Shown here in pieces: positions 34,692 through 44,514 of a stretch of 64,000 nucleotides of DNA. The position numbers and the translations under genes were made by a program. The notes below the pieces were generated by a model, which saw only the letters and a program-made list of their open reading frames with translations, was not told where the DNA came from and did not search any database. Each line of letters begins with the position of its first letter. The first letter of the stretch is position 1. The stretch comes from JAHFPN01 sp036559465 (GTDB lineage: Bacteria; Pseudomonadota; Alphaproteobacteria; Rhizobiales; Xanthobacteraceae): assembly GCA_036559465.1 (NCBI GenBank), contig DATBTC010000103.1, forward strand, positions 8,072-72,071, written 5' to 3'.

Positions 34692-35261
34692 ATGTTCACC
34701 CTCGAATCCCGTGCCGAGAAGCTCGCCGCGCTCTTGCTTGCCCTGCTGATGGCGGCCACGCGCGTGCATCATTTCGGCGTCGGCGCCATCGCGCCCGACG
34801 CCTCCACCGCGGTCTATTTCCTCGCCGGTCTCGCGCTGGCGAGCCCCTGGTGGCTGTTGGCCTTTCTCGCCGAGGCGGTGCTGCTCGATATCTTCGCGAT
34901 CGGGATCGCCGGCGTCGCCGATGCGTGTGTCAGCGGCGGCTATCCATTGCTCGCGCCGGCCTATGGCGCGCTGTGGCTCGCGGGCCGCTTGATGCGCAGG
35001 GCCGAGCGGCTCGATTGGCTGACGGCTGGGAAATTCGTCTGCGCGATCACCGGCGGCGTTGCCGCCTTCTTCGTGATCTCCAATATCGGCTATTTCTTCG
35101 GCAGCGAATTCTATGCGCTCGGTGTGCCGGAATATACCCGCCGGGTCAGCCGCTACTTCTCCTATTACGAAATCGTGACGCTCTGCTACAGCGCTGCTGG
35201 AATCGCAGCCCTCGCATACGTCGCACGCATGCGGCCAAGTTTTCGTCCCCTCGCGCGCTGA
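34692..35261 (+). CDS. Hypothetical integral membrane protein
   Basis: A 189-aa protein with about five hydrophobic helices (LAALLLALLMAATRVHHFG, AVYFLAGLALASPWWLLAFLAEAVLLDIFAIG, LAPAYGALWLAGRLM, FVCAITGGVAAFFVISNIGYFF, LCYSAAGIAALAYVA). It resembles small substrate-specific (S-component-like) or DUF6580-like membrane proteins, but I cannot assign it. Two adjacent His (RVHHFG) at the end of helix 1 could bind metal. Divergent from the exported protein gene at 34549. Confidence 0.7.
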   Translation: MFTLESRAEKLAALLLALLMAATRVHHFGVGAIAPDASTAVYFLAGLALASPWWLLAFLAEAVLLDIFAIGIAGVADACVSGGYPLLAPAYGALWLAGRLMRRAERLDWLTAGKFVCAITGGVAAFFVISNIGYFFGSEFYALGVPEYTRRVSRYFSYYEIVTLCYSAAGIAALAYVARMRPSFRPLAR

Positions 35262-35421
35262 TCCGGTACGCCGCGGAATTCCCGTAAAATTTTGGGCAAA
35301 CGAGGCCTAAGTCCGCCATTACTTTGCCACGGAATTCGCTGGGTTCCATCCGAAACCAAATCTCTCCATGCGCGTTAAGTCCTAGTGGTTGGGCGGCTCA
35401 TGCTGTTCAAAGGAGAATCCA

Positions 35422-35796
35422 ATGAAAGCTTATCTTCGCGCCGGCGCCATCCTTGTGGCGCTGATCAGCACGCTGGGTATTGCCGCGGCGCAGCAGAGTC
35501 CCGGGACTTCCAGAGAGCCCGCGACGATGGGCGGCAAGCCGGAGCTTCAGCTTACGACCCAGCAAAAGTCGCAGGTGTATAAGCTGATCATGAGCGAGCG
35601 TAGTCAGCCGGCGCCGGCCGGCGTCTCGTTGCGGATCGGCGCCAAGGTGCCGGGGACCGTGCAACTCAACGATGTTCCCGAGAGCATCCATTCGGAAATC
35701 CCGGGTGTACGGCAGTACAAGTATATAGTCGTGCAGAACCAAGTCGCGCTGATCGATCCTCAAACGACCGAGGTGATCGAGATCATCCGCCAGTAA
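35422..35796 (+). CDS. DUF1236 domain exported protein
   Basis: A 124-aa protein with a Sec signal (MKAYLRAGAILVALISTLGIAAA) and the DUF1236 pattern: IGAKVPGTVQLNDVPESI, then YKYIVVQNQVALIDPQTTEVIEII close to the C-terminus. DUF1236 proteins are small periplasmic or envelope proteins of unknown role, often multicopy in Hyphomicrobiales. AAAGGAG precedes the ATG at 35422, so longer in-frame starts are rejected. A strong terminator follows. Confidence 0.88.
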   Translation: MKAYLRAGAILVALISTLGIAAAQQSPGTSREPATMGGKPELQLTTQQKSQVYKLIMSERSQPAPAGVSLRIGAKVPGTVQLNDVPESIHSEIPGVRQYKYIVVQNQVALIDPQTTEVIEIIRQ

Positions 35797-35813
35797 TGCA
35801 TGCGACCTGATGG

Positions 35814-35845
35814 AAATGGCCCCGGCAACGGGGCCATTTTCTTTA
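35814..35845. terminator. Rho-independent terminator after the DUF1236 gene
   Basis: ATGGCCCCG (35816-35824), loop GCAA, CGGGGCCAT (35829-35837), flanked by AA on the left and TTTTCTTT on the right. A 9-bp perfect GC-rich stem. It reaches the stop of the convergent gene and probably serves mainly the plus strand. Confidence 0.9.
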
Positions 35846-36238
35846 GCGACCGGATTTTCTCACGAAGTTGTTCACGACCGTGGGCAGCGCGTCGAGATAG
35901 GGCCCCATGAAAAAAATCTCGCCGGTACCTGCGCCATAAATCCGGTCGTGCTCTTCGATTAGCGCACGTACGGCGGCAAGGCACGTGGGGATCGAATCCA
36001 CGATCAAGTCGTTGACGTTGCCGCGCTTGACTTGCTCCTCGAAGCGGGGATCGGCCGTAACGAAGCGAGCGACGCATTCATTGGCGGTGCGGATCAAAGG
36101 CTGCATGGTTGCCCGCTGCTCCTGCGTCGACATGCCGAGGCCGGGCACAACCGTAGCCGCATCGGGCATTACCCGATCGACCGCGACATTAACGACGAGC
36201 GATAGGCCGACGAGCGCCCCCAGCGCCGCGAGAGTCAT
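35843..36238 (-). CDS. Hypothetical protein with N-terminal membrane anchor/signal
   Basis: A 131-aa protein from ATG 36238, preceded by GGAGG. One N-terminal hydrophobic segment (MTLAALGALVGLSLVVNVAVD) is a signal anchor or signal peptide. The helical remainder has two Cys (NECVARF, PTCLAAV). No family recognised. Confidence 0.65.
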   Translation of the reverse strand: MTLAALGALVGLSLVVNVAVDRVMPDAATVVPGLGMSTQEQRATMQPLIRTANECVARFVTADPRFEEQVKRGNVNDLIVDSIPTCLAAVRALIEEHDRIYGAGTGEIFFMGPYLDALPTVVNNFVRKSGR

Positions 36239-36360
36239 TGCACCTCCAGCCCCGACTACGCACTTTCTATATTCCCGGAGGAGGGGTTCCGGCAACCCGT
36301 ACCTTTGACGTGGAGGCTAAAAAAATCCAGCCGCAAAGGCGGAATACTCCTTGAGACCAC

Positions 36361-37119
36361 TCAGTGACCTTCCGCGACCTTCGTGAGCGCGAAAGCCGCG
36401 AGAAAGCCGGTCACCGTGACCAGGCCCGCGTACTCGTGGGTAACGTCGAACGCCTCGGGGATCATAGTGTCCACGATCATGGCCAGGATCGCGCCTGCGG
36501 CGATGGCGAGCACGACGGCGACGATGGCCGGGTCCGCCTGCGCCAGCAGTATATTGCCGAGCATGGCCGCGATCCCGCAGGCGATCGCGATGCCGCCCCA
36601 GACGCCGAAAATATAGAAATTGGAACGGCCGGCCTTGCGCATGCCGGTAGCACTCGAAAGTCCCTCGGGCAGGTTGGATATGAACACGGCGGCTACCGCC
36701 ACCAGCCCGACATTGCGGTCGGCGATCAGGCCCGCGCCGATGGTCACCGATTCCGGGATGCCATCGAACAGCGCGCCAACCGCGATGGCCAGTCCGCCGC
36801 CTTCGTGCGATTTTTTCTGCAAGTGGTCGGCCGAGCGCTTGCGATGATGCCCGCCCGAGCGTGAAATCCAGACGTTTACGGTCGTGAAGGCCGCCGCGCC
36901 GAAAAGAAAGCCAAGCGCGGTGGAGACCAGGCCGCCGCGCTTGTGCGCCACATCGATCAGCTCGAACGAAATCGCGGAAATCAGCACGCCGGCGCCGAAG
37001 GCCATTATCGCCGCGATCAGCCGCTGCGGAATGCGCGGCACCGAGGCGAGCGCCGCGCCGATGACCAGCGCCGAACCGGCCAGCAGGCCCCAGAGGAGCG
37101 CCTGCATATAGAGAGGCAT
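36361..37119 (-). CDS. ZIP family divalent metal transporter
   Basis: A 252-aa transporter with about eight helices and the ZIP family metal site: FDGIPESVTIGAGL in helix 4 and FISNLPEGLSSATGM in helix 5, plus a His-rich loop GGHHRKRSADH between helices 3 and 4 that may bind cytoplasmic metal. ZIP proteins import Zn, Fe or Mn. The ZupT-type His in helix 4 (HNxPEG) is replaced by DGIPES here, so specificity is uncertain. No Fur or Zur box recognised upstream. Confidence 0.9.
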   Translation of the reverse strand: MPLYMQALLWGLLAGSALVIGAALASVPRIPQRLIAAIMAFGAGVLISAISFELIDVAHKRGGLVSTALGFLFGAAAFTTVNVWISRSGGHHRKRSADHLQKKSHEGGGLAIAVGALFDGIPESVTIGAGLIADRNVGLVAVAAVFISNLPEGLSSATGMRKAGRSNFYIFGVWGGIAIACGIAAMLGNILLAQADPAIVAVVLAIAAGAILAMIVDTMIPEAFDVTHEYAGLVTVTGFLAAFALTKVAEGH

Positions 37120-37149
37120 CGCTTCCCCCTTCGCCCCGCAGCGTAGCGC

Positions 37150-37359
37150 CTAGCGCACCTGACCGGCCTGTCGCTCCGCGACGCACTTCTCGACCAGCGC
37201 GAGGCGCTGATCGATCGTGAGCTTGCGCTCCTTGTCGTATTTCATCCAGCAATGCGCCTTGATGTTTTCAGGCGATTGCGGCGTGGGACCTTCGCGCTGC
37301 GCCTGAGCGGCAGCGGGGACGAGCAAGAGTGCGAGAAGGAGAAGGCGGGCTGTTTTCAT
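37150..37359 (-). CDS. Small exported protein, 69 aa
   Basis: A short protein with a signal peptide (MKTARLLLLALLLVPAAAQAQ) and a mature part of about 48 residues, PTPQSPENIKAHCWMKYDKERKLTIDQRLALVEKCVAE, with two Cys that could form a disulfide between two helices. ATG at 37357-37359. I recognise no family. The ZIP gene follows on the same strand 31 bases away. Confidence 0.68.
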   Translation of the reverse strand: MKTARLLLLALLLVPAAAQAQREGPTPQSPENIKAHCWMKYDKERKLTIDQRLALVEKCVAERQAGQVR

Positions 37360-37422
37360 CCGCCGATCATGCACGCCGCCGCCGGCGATTTCCAGCCGGC
37401 GGCGTGCGGTTTTTTCGCGCGT

Positions 37423-37785
37423 TCAGGCGCGCTCGGCCCGTGCCGTGGCCATGCCGGTTTTCCATTGCTCCATATTGTCGGACATGATCTCGGCAAAGCG
37501 CAACGAGGTCTCGCTGACCTGCGCATAGGCCGCCAGCTCCCGCTGCACGCGTTCGCCCTCGGTGCGCAGGTAGTCGCGCATGCGCTGCAGCTCGGCGATC
37601 AGGCCTTCGATCTCGGTCATCGAAGCGCCGGCGACGCGCTGGATCAGCGGACTGACATCGGTCGGGTTGGCCACCGGTTCGGGCTTGCGCAGCGCCGACA
37701 CGTCCCGGCGCACGAATTCCCGGATCTGTCCCTCGATCTCGTTGGGGTCGTCCTCGGCGATTCTCTGAGCTCGAACAGCGGTCAT
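37423..37785 (-). CDS. Hypothetical helical/coiled-coil protein
   Basis: A 120-aa cytoplasmic protein from ATG 37785 with GAGGAA upstream. Residues 55-110 (MTEIEGLIAELQRMRDYLRTEGERVQRELAAYAQVSETSLRFAEIMSDNMEQWK) have heptad-like spacing and high helical propensity. No Cys, no membrane segment. I recognise no named family. The upstream opening in this frame continues to 38262 but lacks a ribosome site and crosses another gene. Confidence 0.68.
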   Translation of the reverse strand: MTAVRAQRIAEDDPNEIEGQIREFVRRDVSALRKPEPVANPTDVSPLIQRVAGASMTEIEGLIAELQRMRDYLRTEGERVQRELAAYAQVSETSLRFAEIMSDNMEQWKTGMATARAERA

Positions 37786-37922
37786 GTTCGTTCCTCGCTG
37801 AATGGGTGCACCTGATTCGCGCACGATCAGGATTGCGTCATCCGAATGGGACGGCTTGACGGCTGTTTGGCCGCAGCGCCGCCCGATGTGCGGCGACGGT
37901 GCGGCGGGGAGGTCGCAAAACC

Positions 37923-38300
37923 TCAGCAGCGGATGATGCCGACGATCCCACCGGGAACGGGTACGTCCTCGGTGGTGCAGCCGACCGAGCCGCCAACCGG
38001 CACGATCGCCGGCTGCACCGACGCGTCGGGGAAGGGCACGGGATTGAGCAGCGCCAGGCCGCCGCCGGTGAGGCCGACGATGATCGGCTGCACGACGTGC
38101 TTCTTGTGATGGCCGTGAAATTTTGCCGGCAGGCCGGTGTGCGAGAGCGTCCGCGGCGTCACCGGACGAAACAGGCCATGCGCGCGGAACGGCACCGGCT
38201 TGATGCCGCCCTTGAAACCACCTTTGGCGGCGAGCGCGGGTTCGGAAGCGGCGAGGGCGCAAACGGAAAGCAGCGCTGCAAGCGCGAGAATGCGGGTCAT
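37923..38300 (-). CDS. Hypothetical exported Gly/Pro/His-rich protein
   Basis: A 125-aa protein with a signal peptide (MTRILALAALLSVCALAASEPALA). The mature part has a basic patch FHGHHKKHVV and ends GGSVGCTTEDVPVPGGIVGIIRC with two Cys, the last residue being Cys. Start at ATG 38300 after AAGGAG. No family recognised. The 137-base gap to the next gene on the minus strand shows nothing I recognise. Confidence 0.65.
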   Translation of the reverse strand: MTRILALAALLSVCALAASEPALAAKGGFKGGIKPVPFRAHGLFRPVTPRTLSHTGLPAKFHGHHKKHVVQPIIVGLTGGGLALLNPVPFPDASVQPAIVPVGGSVGCTTEDVPVPGGIVGIIRC

Positions 38301-38534
38301 CGTACGCGACTCCTTGTCGATGGCCTCTTGCCGCACCATATGAAGATTAAGCCGAGCCGATGCGTGAGTCGATTCAACTCATCGGCGAAGCCGCGCCGCG
38401 TCAGGCGCAACATGCTGAACGGCATGTTAGCGGCGTCGAACACATATAAAGCGCTATTCCGCTCTAATCTGCCACCGTCCTTGGATGAGTTCGTTCAAGC
38501 GATACTGCACCGATCCATTTCAGGAGCACTTAGT

Positions 38535-38855
38535 ATGACCAATGACCTCAAGACGGGTTCGTTCGGCGCTTCGCCGAGCACTCCCCCGCAATTCGGCGCG
38601 CGCATGGCGCGACCGAACGTGGATGCCTTGGCCGCCACGGCCACCGCACCTACCGTGCACTCCGGCGTAGTGGACAAGCCCGACACCATTCGCCGCAAGG
38701 ACATCCACGACAAGTGGAGCAAAATTTCCGACGCGGAAGCCGTCGCCTTTACCGGCAAGCCCGATCTCGTCGCCATGATCAACGCCCGCTACGGCACGAG
38801 CACGGAACAGGCCCAACTCGACGTCGACGCCTGGGCCAAGAACCGCGTTTTTTGA
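38535..38855 (+). CDS. CsbD-like stress protein (tentative)
   Basis: A 106-aa soluble protein from ATG 38535 with AGGAG upstream. The C-terminal half, DIHDKWSKISDAEAVAFTGKPDLVAMINARYGTSTEQAQLDVDAW, follows the CsbD helix-turn-helix pattern (a 'W..l.d.d...GK.d.Lv..I...YG.....A...Vd.W' spacing). The N-terminal half is Ala/Pro rich and probably flexible. CsbD proteins are small, general-stress-induced and of unknown activity. The stop codon lies in the first copy of a 15-bp tandem repeat (38841-38870). The 233 bases upstream hold a hairpin at 38409-38428 and no gene. Confidence 0.65.
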   Translation: MTNDLKTGSFGASPSTPPQFGARMARPNVDALAATATAPTVHSGVVDKPDTIRRKDIHDKWSKISDAEAVAFTGKPDLVAMINARYGTSTEQAQLDVDAWAKNRVF

Positions 38856-38961
38856 AACCGCGTTTTCTGAACACGCGTTCCGGCAAACTACCGATACCCC
38901 GGCGCCGACCGGGCACCGTTCTCGCGCGGCGGGAAGCGCCCACCGCGAGCGGGAGACGAAT

Positions 38962-39192
38962 TTGACGTTGCACAGATATGCGATCGGGGATGCGGTGCGT
39001 TTCACCCCCGCGCGCAGCGACCGCTCCTCGGCGCCATCGGGGAGTTACCAGATTACGCAGCTCCTGCCGGAAGAGCAGGGCGGCTATCAGTACCGTATCA
39101 AGAGCGCGCACGATGCACACGAGCGCATCGTGCTCGAAAGCCAGCTTGACCTGAAACAGCTCGACCAAATGGAGTCGGCCTTCAAGAAGTGA
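38962..39192 (+). CDS. Hypothetical 76-aa protein, SH3-like beta fold suggested
   Basis: A TTG start at 38962 (preceded by GGGAG) gives MTLHRYAIGDAVRFTP, SYQITQLLPEEQGGYQYRIKSAHDAHERIVLESQLDL, a pattern of short strands such as small SH3-like barrels show. I recall similar 'YRIKSxxExHERVV.ESQL' proteins in Bradyrhizobium and relatives without known role. Followed 21 bases later by another small gene. Confidence 0.72.
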   Translation: MTLHRYAIGDAVRFTPARSDRSSAPSGSYQITQLLPEEQGGYQYRIKSAHDAHERIVLESQLDLKQLDQMESAFKK

Positions 39193-39213
39193 ATGTCGGC
39201 CTAGGAGCCCAGC

Positions 39214-39519
39214 ATGAGTGCATTCGATTTCAACAAGCCTTCGGAGCTGTTTCCGAGCCGGAACCGCAAGTCGAACCGGCCGGCCGGCTATCGGCGCTTC
39301 GATACCGCCGCCGAGGCGGTCCGCTTCGCGGTGGAAGATCTGCCGCCGGAGCTGCTGCTCGGCGCGTATCTGGAGGTCGATGAGGCGCGCTTCGATTGCG
39401 CCGCCATCCGCCGTCTCTACGACAGCGCCGAATATCCGCTCGCCCGTTCCGACGCCGAGGCGAAGAAGTCCGGCGCGAAGAAGAGCAAGGTCCAGCACGA
39501 AGCGCCGCACCTGGTCTGA
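39214..39519 (+). CDS. Hypothetical 101-aa protein
   Basis: A soluble 101-aa protein from ATG 39214 with AGGAG upstream: FDTAAEAVRFAVEDLPPELLLGAYLEVDEARFDCAAIRRLYDSAEYPL is a compact helical segment of the type found in rhizobial orphan proteins, followed by a Lys-rich tail (EAKKSGAKKSKVQ). No function recognised. Probably co-transcribed with the 76-aa gene; a terminator follows. Confidence 0.72.
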   Translation: MSAFDFNKPSELFPSRNRKSNRPAGYRRFDTAAEAVRFAVEDLPPELLLGAYLEVDEARFDCAAIRRLYDSAEYPLARSDAEAKKSGAKKSKVQHEAPHLV

Positions 39520-39564
39520 GCGCGCCGCGCAGCCGCACTCGCCGATATAGCGTTTGTGCACCCA

Positions 39565-39598
39565 GCCCTGCCGCGTTTCGGCGGGGCTCTTCTTTTGG
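39565..39598 (+). terminator. Terminator after the small-protein genes
   Basis: AGCCCTGCCG (39565-39574), loop CGTTT, CGGCGGGGCT (39580-39589), a 10-bp stem with one G-T pair, followed by CTTCTTTTGG. It lies between the convergent small gene and the CBS-BON gene. Confidence 0.8.
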
Positions 39599-39626
39599 TC
39601 GATGCGGCTGCCGCCGCGCCGGCTGC

Positions 39627-40313
39627 TCACTCGAGCGACGTGGACCGTGGTGTGGCACGGATGTTCAGATTGACTGTCTTGACGCCGGCGACGTTCTCGG
39701 CGGCTACGCGCACCGCTTCCCGGTCGTCCGCCGAAGCGACCATGCCCCAGATATGAACGACGCCGCCGGAAACGATCATGTTCACGAAACGCGTGTCCAC
39801 TTCCGCGCTCTTGAGCTCGCGCTCCAGCTCGGCCTTGATCTTGTTGTCGTCGACCGACGGCGTGTGGCCCGCCTGACGCGCGATTAGTCCGTGCAACAGG
39901 TCGGCGCGGGCCACGATGCCGATCATCTTGCCGCCGCGCACCACCGGCGCGCGCTTGACGCGGTGCTTCTGCAGCGTATCGGCGACCTTTTCGAGCGTCG
40001 CGTCTTCCGTGACGGTGATGACGGGCCGGCTCATCACGTCGGCGGCGTGCTGCCCATGCGTCTTGATGTATTCGGCCACTTTTTGATCGTGGGTCAGCAG
40101 CAGCTTCAGCCACCAGGAGCGGTGCTGCTCGGTATCCGATTCCGGCCGGCGCATGAGATCGCCTTCGCTGACGATCCCCACGAGCTTTCCGCCGTTCTCG
40201 ACCACCGGAACGCCGCTGATGTTGTGCTCGACCAGCATCTTGGCGATGTCGCGCACGCTGGTTTCGGGCTGGACCGTAATCACCCCGGGGGTCATGACGT
40301 CTCGCGCATGCAT
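39627..40313 (-). CDS. CBS-pair and BON domain protein
   Basis: A 228-aa protein: first CBS motif at about 1-60 (MHARDVMTPGVITVQPETSVRDIAKMLVEHNISGVPVVENGGKLVGIVSEGDL), second at about 87-145 (DVMSRPVITVTEDATLEKVADTLQKHRVKRAPVVRGGKMIGIVARADLL), then a BON domain from about 160 (ELERELKSAEVDTRFVNMIVSGGVVHIWGMV... AENVAGVKTVNLNI). CBS pairs sense adenine nucleotides; BON domains bind lipid or other hydrophobic ligands. Start at ATG 40313 after GGAGGAGG. Confidence 0.93.
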   Translation of the reverse strand: MHARDVMTPGVITVQPETSVRDIAKMLVEHNISGVPVVENGGKLVGIVSEGDLMRRPESDTEQHRSWWLKLLLTHDQKVAEYIKTHGQHAADVMSRPVITVTEDATLEKVADTLQKHRVKRAPVVRGGKMIGIVARADLLHGLIARQAGHTPSVDDNKIKAELERELKSAEVDTRFVNMIVSGGVVHIWGMVASADDREAVRVAAENVAGVKTVNLNIRATPRSTSLE

Positions 40314-40486
40314 CGTGGGCCTCCTCCTGTCTTGTTTGATCATGTCTTGTTTGGCTCGATTTGTAGCATGCCAGTAGGCCGCGTTTCTGCAGGGTCCGCG
40401 GCATTTACGCTACCTCCACCATTTGCGGGCAGGATTGCCTCCCGGCCCAGCGAGCGCCGCGTTCGTGGGCCCAGGAGGAGCGATCC

Positions 40487-40837
40487 ATGAAGCATTTTGG
40501 TTTAGCGTCTGCGATGGTCATCGCCGCCGCCTTGCTGGCGCAGCCGGCCGCCGCCGCCGACTATCGCGGCCCGCGCTATCACGCCAAACCCCAACGGGTC
40601 TACGAACAGCCCGCCCATCCCAAGCGCGGCTGGACCTGCAATGCGTACGGCAATTGTCAGCCGAACTGGGGCTGGGGCAAGGACGTCGCCACCGGGCCGA
40701 TCGCCATGGTGATCGTCGCGCGCGGCGATATTCCGCTCGTTGAGTACCCCGATCGCTACACTTCCTGCCAGATGCCGCGCCGGGTGTGGACCGGCTGGCG
40801 CTGGATGAAGGTGTGGGACGTGCACTGCGTGCGCTGA
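40487..40837 (+). CDS. Hypothetical exported protein with four Cys
   Basis: A 116-aa protein with a signal peptide (MKHFGLASAMVIAAALLAQPAAAA). The Tyr/Trp-rich mature part includes RGWTCNAYGNCQPNWGWGKD and a C-terminal TSCQMPRRVWTGWRWMKVWDVHCVR, four Cys in all. AGGAGG precedes the ATG. I recognise no named family. Followed immediately by a dispersed repeat element. Confidence 0.72.
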   Translation: MKHFGLASAMVIAAALLAQPAAAADYRGPRYHAKPQRVYEQPAHPKRGWTCNAYGNCQPNWGWGKDVATGPIAMVIVARGDIPLVEYPDRYTSCQMPRRVWTGWRWMKVWDVHCVR

Positions 40838-40853
40838 CGCGGATGCTGAATAT

Positions 40854-40982
40854 CGTCATTCCGGGTGAGCGCGGCGCAAGCCGCGCGAGGCCCGGAATCC
40901 ATAGCCACCGGCAGCGCGTTTCTCGCAGGACGGCGGTTATGGATTCCGGCCCTCGCCGCTGCGCGGCTCGACCGGAATGACG
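40854..40982. repeat. MITE-like palindromic intergenic repeat
   Basis: A 129-bp element with matching ends CGTCATTCCGG (40854-40864) and CCGGAATGACG (40972-40982), and inner inverted copies CCGGAATCCATA (40892-40903) and TATGGATTCCGG (40938-40949). GC-rich hairpins lie in both arms. This 'GTCATTCCGGG...CCCGGAATCCAT' pattern is one I know as a common dispersed repeat in Bradyrhizobium-type genomes; only one copy is in this window. It may spread as a transposase-dependent MITE. Confidence 0.8.
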
Positions 40983-41186
40983 CAATCGAATCCTCCGAGA
41001 TTTTCCCTCGCCGGCCCCGCGCTTGCGCTCTTGGCGTTCGGCGTATGGGCCTTCTTCTCGGTGCTGCCGGGTCTGATGCAAACGGGCGGCGCGTTCCGCA
41101 TTCGCGAGGCGTGGGACACCGGGGCATTCTGGTATTTCGGCGCGCCGCTCATGCTGATGATCGAAAGGGCCTCGTTGAATTTTTAA
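40977..41186 (+). pseudogene. Truncated membrane-protein ORF beginning in the repeat
   Basis: A 69-aa reading frame whose ATG (40977) is part of the repeat's terminal sequence GGAATGACG. It encodes two hydrophobic segments (SLAGPALALLAFGVWAFFSVLPGL, AFWYFGAPLMLMI) and then stops abruptly after ERASLNF. The end looks like the 5' part of a larger membrane-protein gene joined to unrelated sequence near 41160. No family assigned. It could be an intact small gene, but I favour a remnant. Confidence 0.45.
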
Positions 41187-41191
41187 AGCGA

Positions 41192-41383
41192 ATGGCTGAG
41201 CACGGAAAAATTCCTCGGCTTCAACTCCCCGACGACCTGATCCGCCTCGCCGATAACCTTCTTGCTGTGATGACCAATGCAGCAAAGAAGAATCTACCTG
41301 AAACTCTAACTGCCCTTGAGGCGCGAATTGATTCATTCAAGAGGAAGGGTTCCCGCTTAGTCTTACATTATTTCAAGTTCTAG
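41192..41383 (+). CDS. Small hypothetical ORF or gene remnant, 63 aa
   Basis: A frame from ATG 41192 giving MAEHGKIPRLQLPDDLIRLADNLLAV and ending RLVLHYFKF. The frame stays sensible for 5-6 codons upstream of the ATG (GLVEFLKR), so this may be the 3' end of a longer lost gene. Codon use is less GC-biased than the neighbours. No good ribosome site. No function recognised. Confidence 0.4.
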   Translation: MAEHGKIPRLQLPDDLIRLADNLLAVMTNAAKKNLPETLTALEARIDSFKRKGSRLVLHYFKF

Positions 41384-41494
41384 TCGTTGCACTCGTCCGA
41401 GAAAATCTGATCCCACGCGAGGGTACAAGAATCCTTCATGTAACTGGCGCAATGCAGACGATATTTCCTGATACAGCCGGGCTGGTCGAGAAAT

Positions 41495-41724
41495 TCAACT
41501 ACGACGTCTAGATCGCTTGAACACGACCCGACGGGTTCGAAGATCACAAATATCGACGCGCCAGCCAACTTTCATCCAGGCTTCTGCTTGAATATGTGTT
41601 CGATCATTCGCCCACCATTCCGGATATTGGTGCGCACTTCGCGGCAAAGACGCTCCAAGCAGATCTTCCAGCCATTCTTGCGCAATGATCCTAGGTGGTG
41701 CCGAAGTGGATCGTATTTTTTCAT
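41495..41724 (-). pseudogene. Frameshifted small gene, 'LPxSAxxxPxWWAND' (DUF7662-like) family
   Basis: From ATG 41724, 23 bases past the uvrB stop, the first frame reads MKKYDPLRHHLGSLRKN and then loses sense. The next frame continues WLEDLLGASLPRSAHQYPEWWAND, then TQAWMKVGW-like text (QAEAWMKVGWRVDICDL) and VVFKR to a TGA at 41495. Together they match a small family with 'YDPL..L', 'I..LLG..LP.SA...P.WWAND...QA.AW...GW.V'. I recall this as DUF7662-like. The segment between the two parts is also short for the family, so a small deletion caused the shift. Confidence 0.6.
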
Positions 41725-41747
41725 TCTTGCCCCCAAAGTTTCTTTTC

Positions 41748-44162
<2,415 letters not shown>

Positions 44163-44290
44163 TGGCTGAATATGGTCGCAGAAGCGCGGCGAGGGAAGGG
44201 CGTTAACTACCTGGTTCCAACTGCACAAACAGGAACTTTCGGGGCCGTCGCCCGTTATCTCGGTGCAGGCCTGAATCGCAGGAGAGCGTT

Positions 44291-44491
44291 TTGACTTCGT
44301 CCGAGGAATTTAGAGGCCACGCCGCGGAGTGTCGCCGAATGGCCGATGCTTCCGGCGACAGCGCCAGCAAAGCCTCATGGACGGGTCTTGCGGACCGCAT
44401 GCTTCAGTGCGCCCTCCTGGCCGACGTTGAGCGCCCTCTTACATGGTGCGACGTGCGCTCAAAGCGTTCGCATCGGCACGCCGGCCAGTAG
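44291..44491 (+). CDS. Small rhizobial-type protein ('EFRxHAAECRRMA'), 66 aa
   Basis: A TTG start at 44291 with GGAGAG upstream gives MTSSEEFRGHAAECRRMADASGD, SKASWTGLADRMLQCALLADV. This pattern of a short amphipathic helix with 'xxAAECRRMAxxxxDxxxKxxWxxLAxxWxxCA' is one I recognise from many multicopy small proteins in Bradyrhizobium and relatives, function unknown. Usual copies end after the second helix; here the tail VERPLTWCDVRSKRSHRHAGQ may be extra read-through. Confidence 0.62.
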   Translation: MTSSEEFRGHAAECRRMADASGDSASKASWTGLADRMLQCALLADVERPLTWCDVRSKRSHRHAGQ

Positions 44492-44514
44492 TACTAGGTA
44501 GGCGCTGCGGCCGC

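Noticed and set aside
41380..41568. 62-aa Cys-rich frame with TTG start on the minus strand
   Set aside because: The other minus-strand frame over the same bases gives a recognisable conserved sequence (PEWWAND, GWRV), so the Cys-rich reading is most likely chance.
44163..44290. LexA (SOS) box upstream of uvrB
   Set aside because: GTTCC and GGAAC are present but 13 bases apart and not in the alphaproteobacterial GTTC-N7-GTTC or GAAC-N7-GAAC form.
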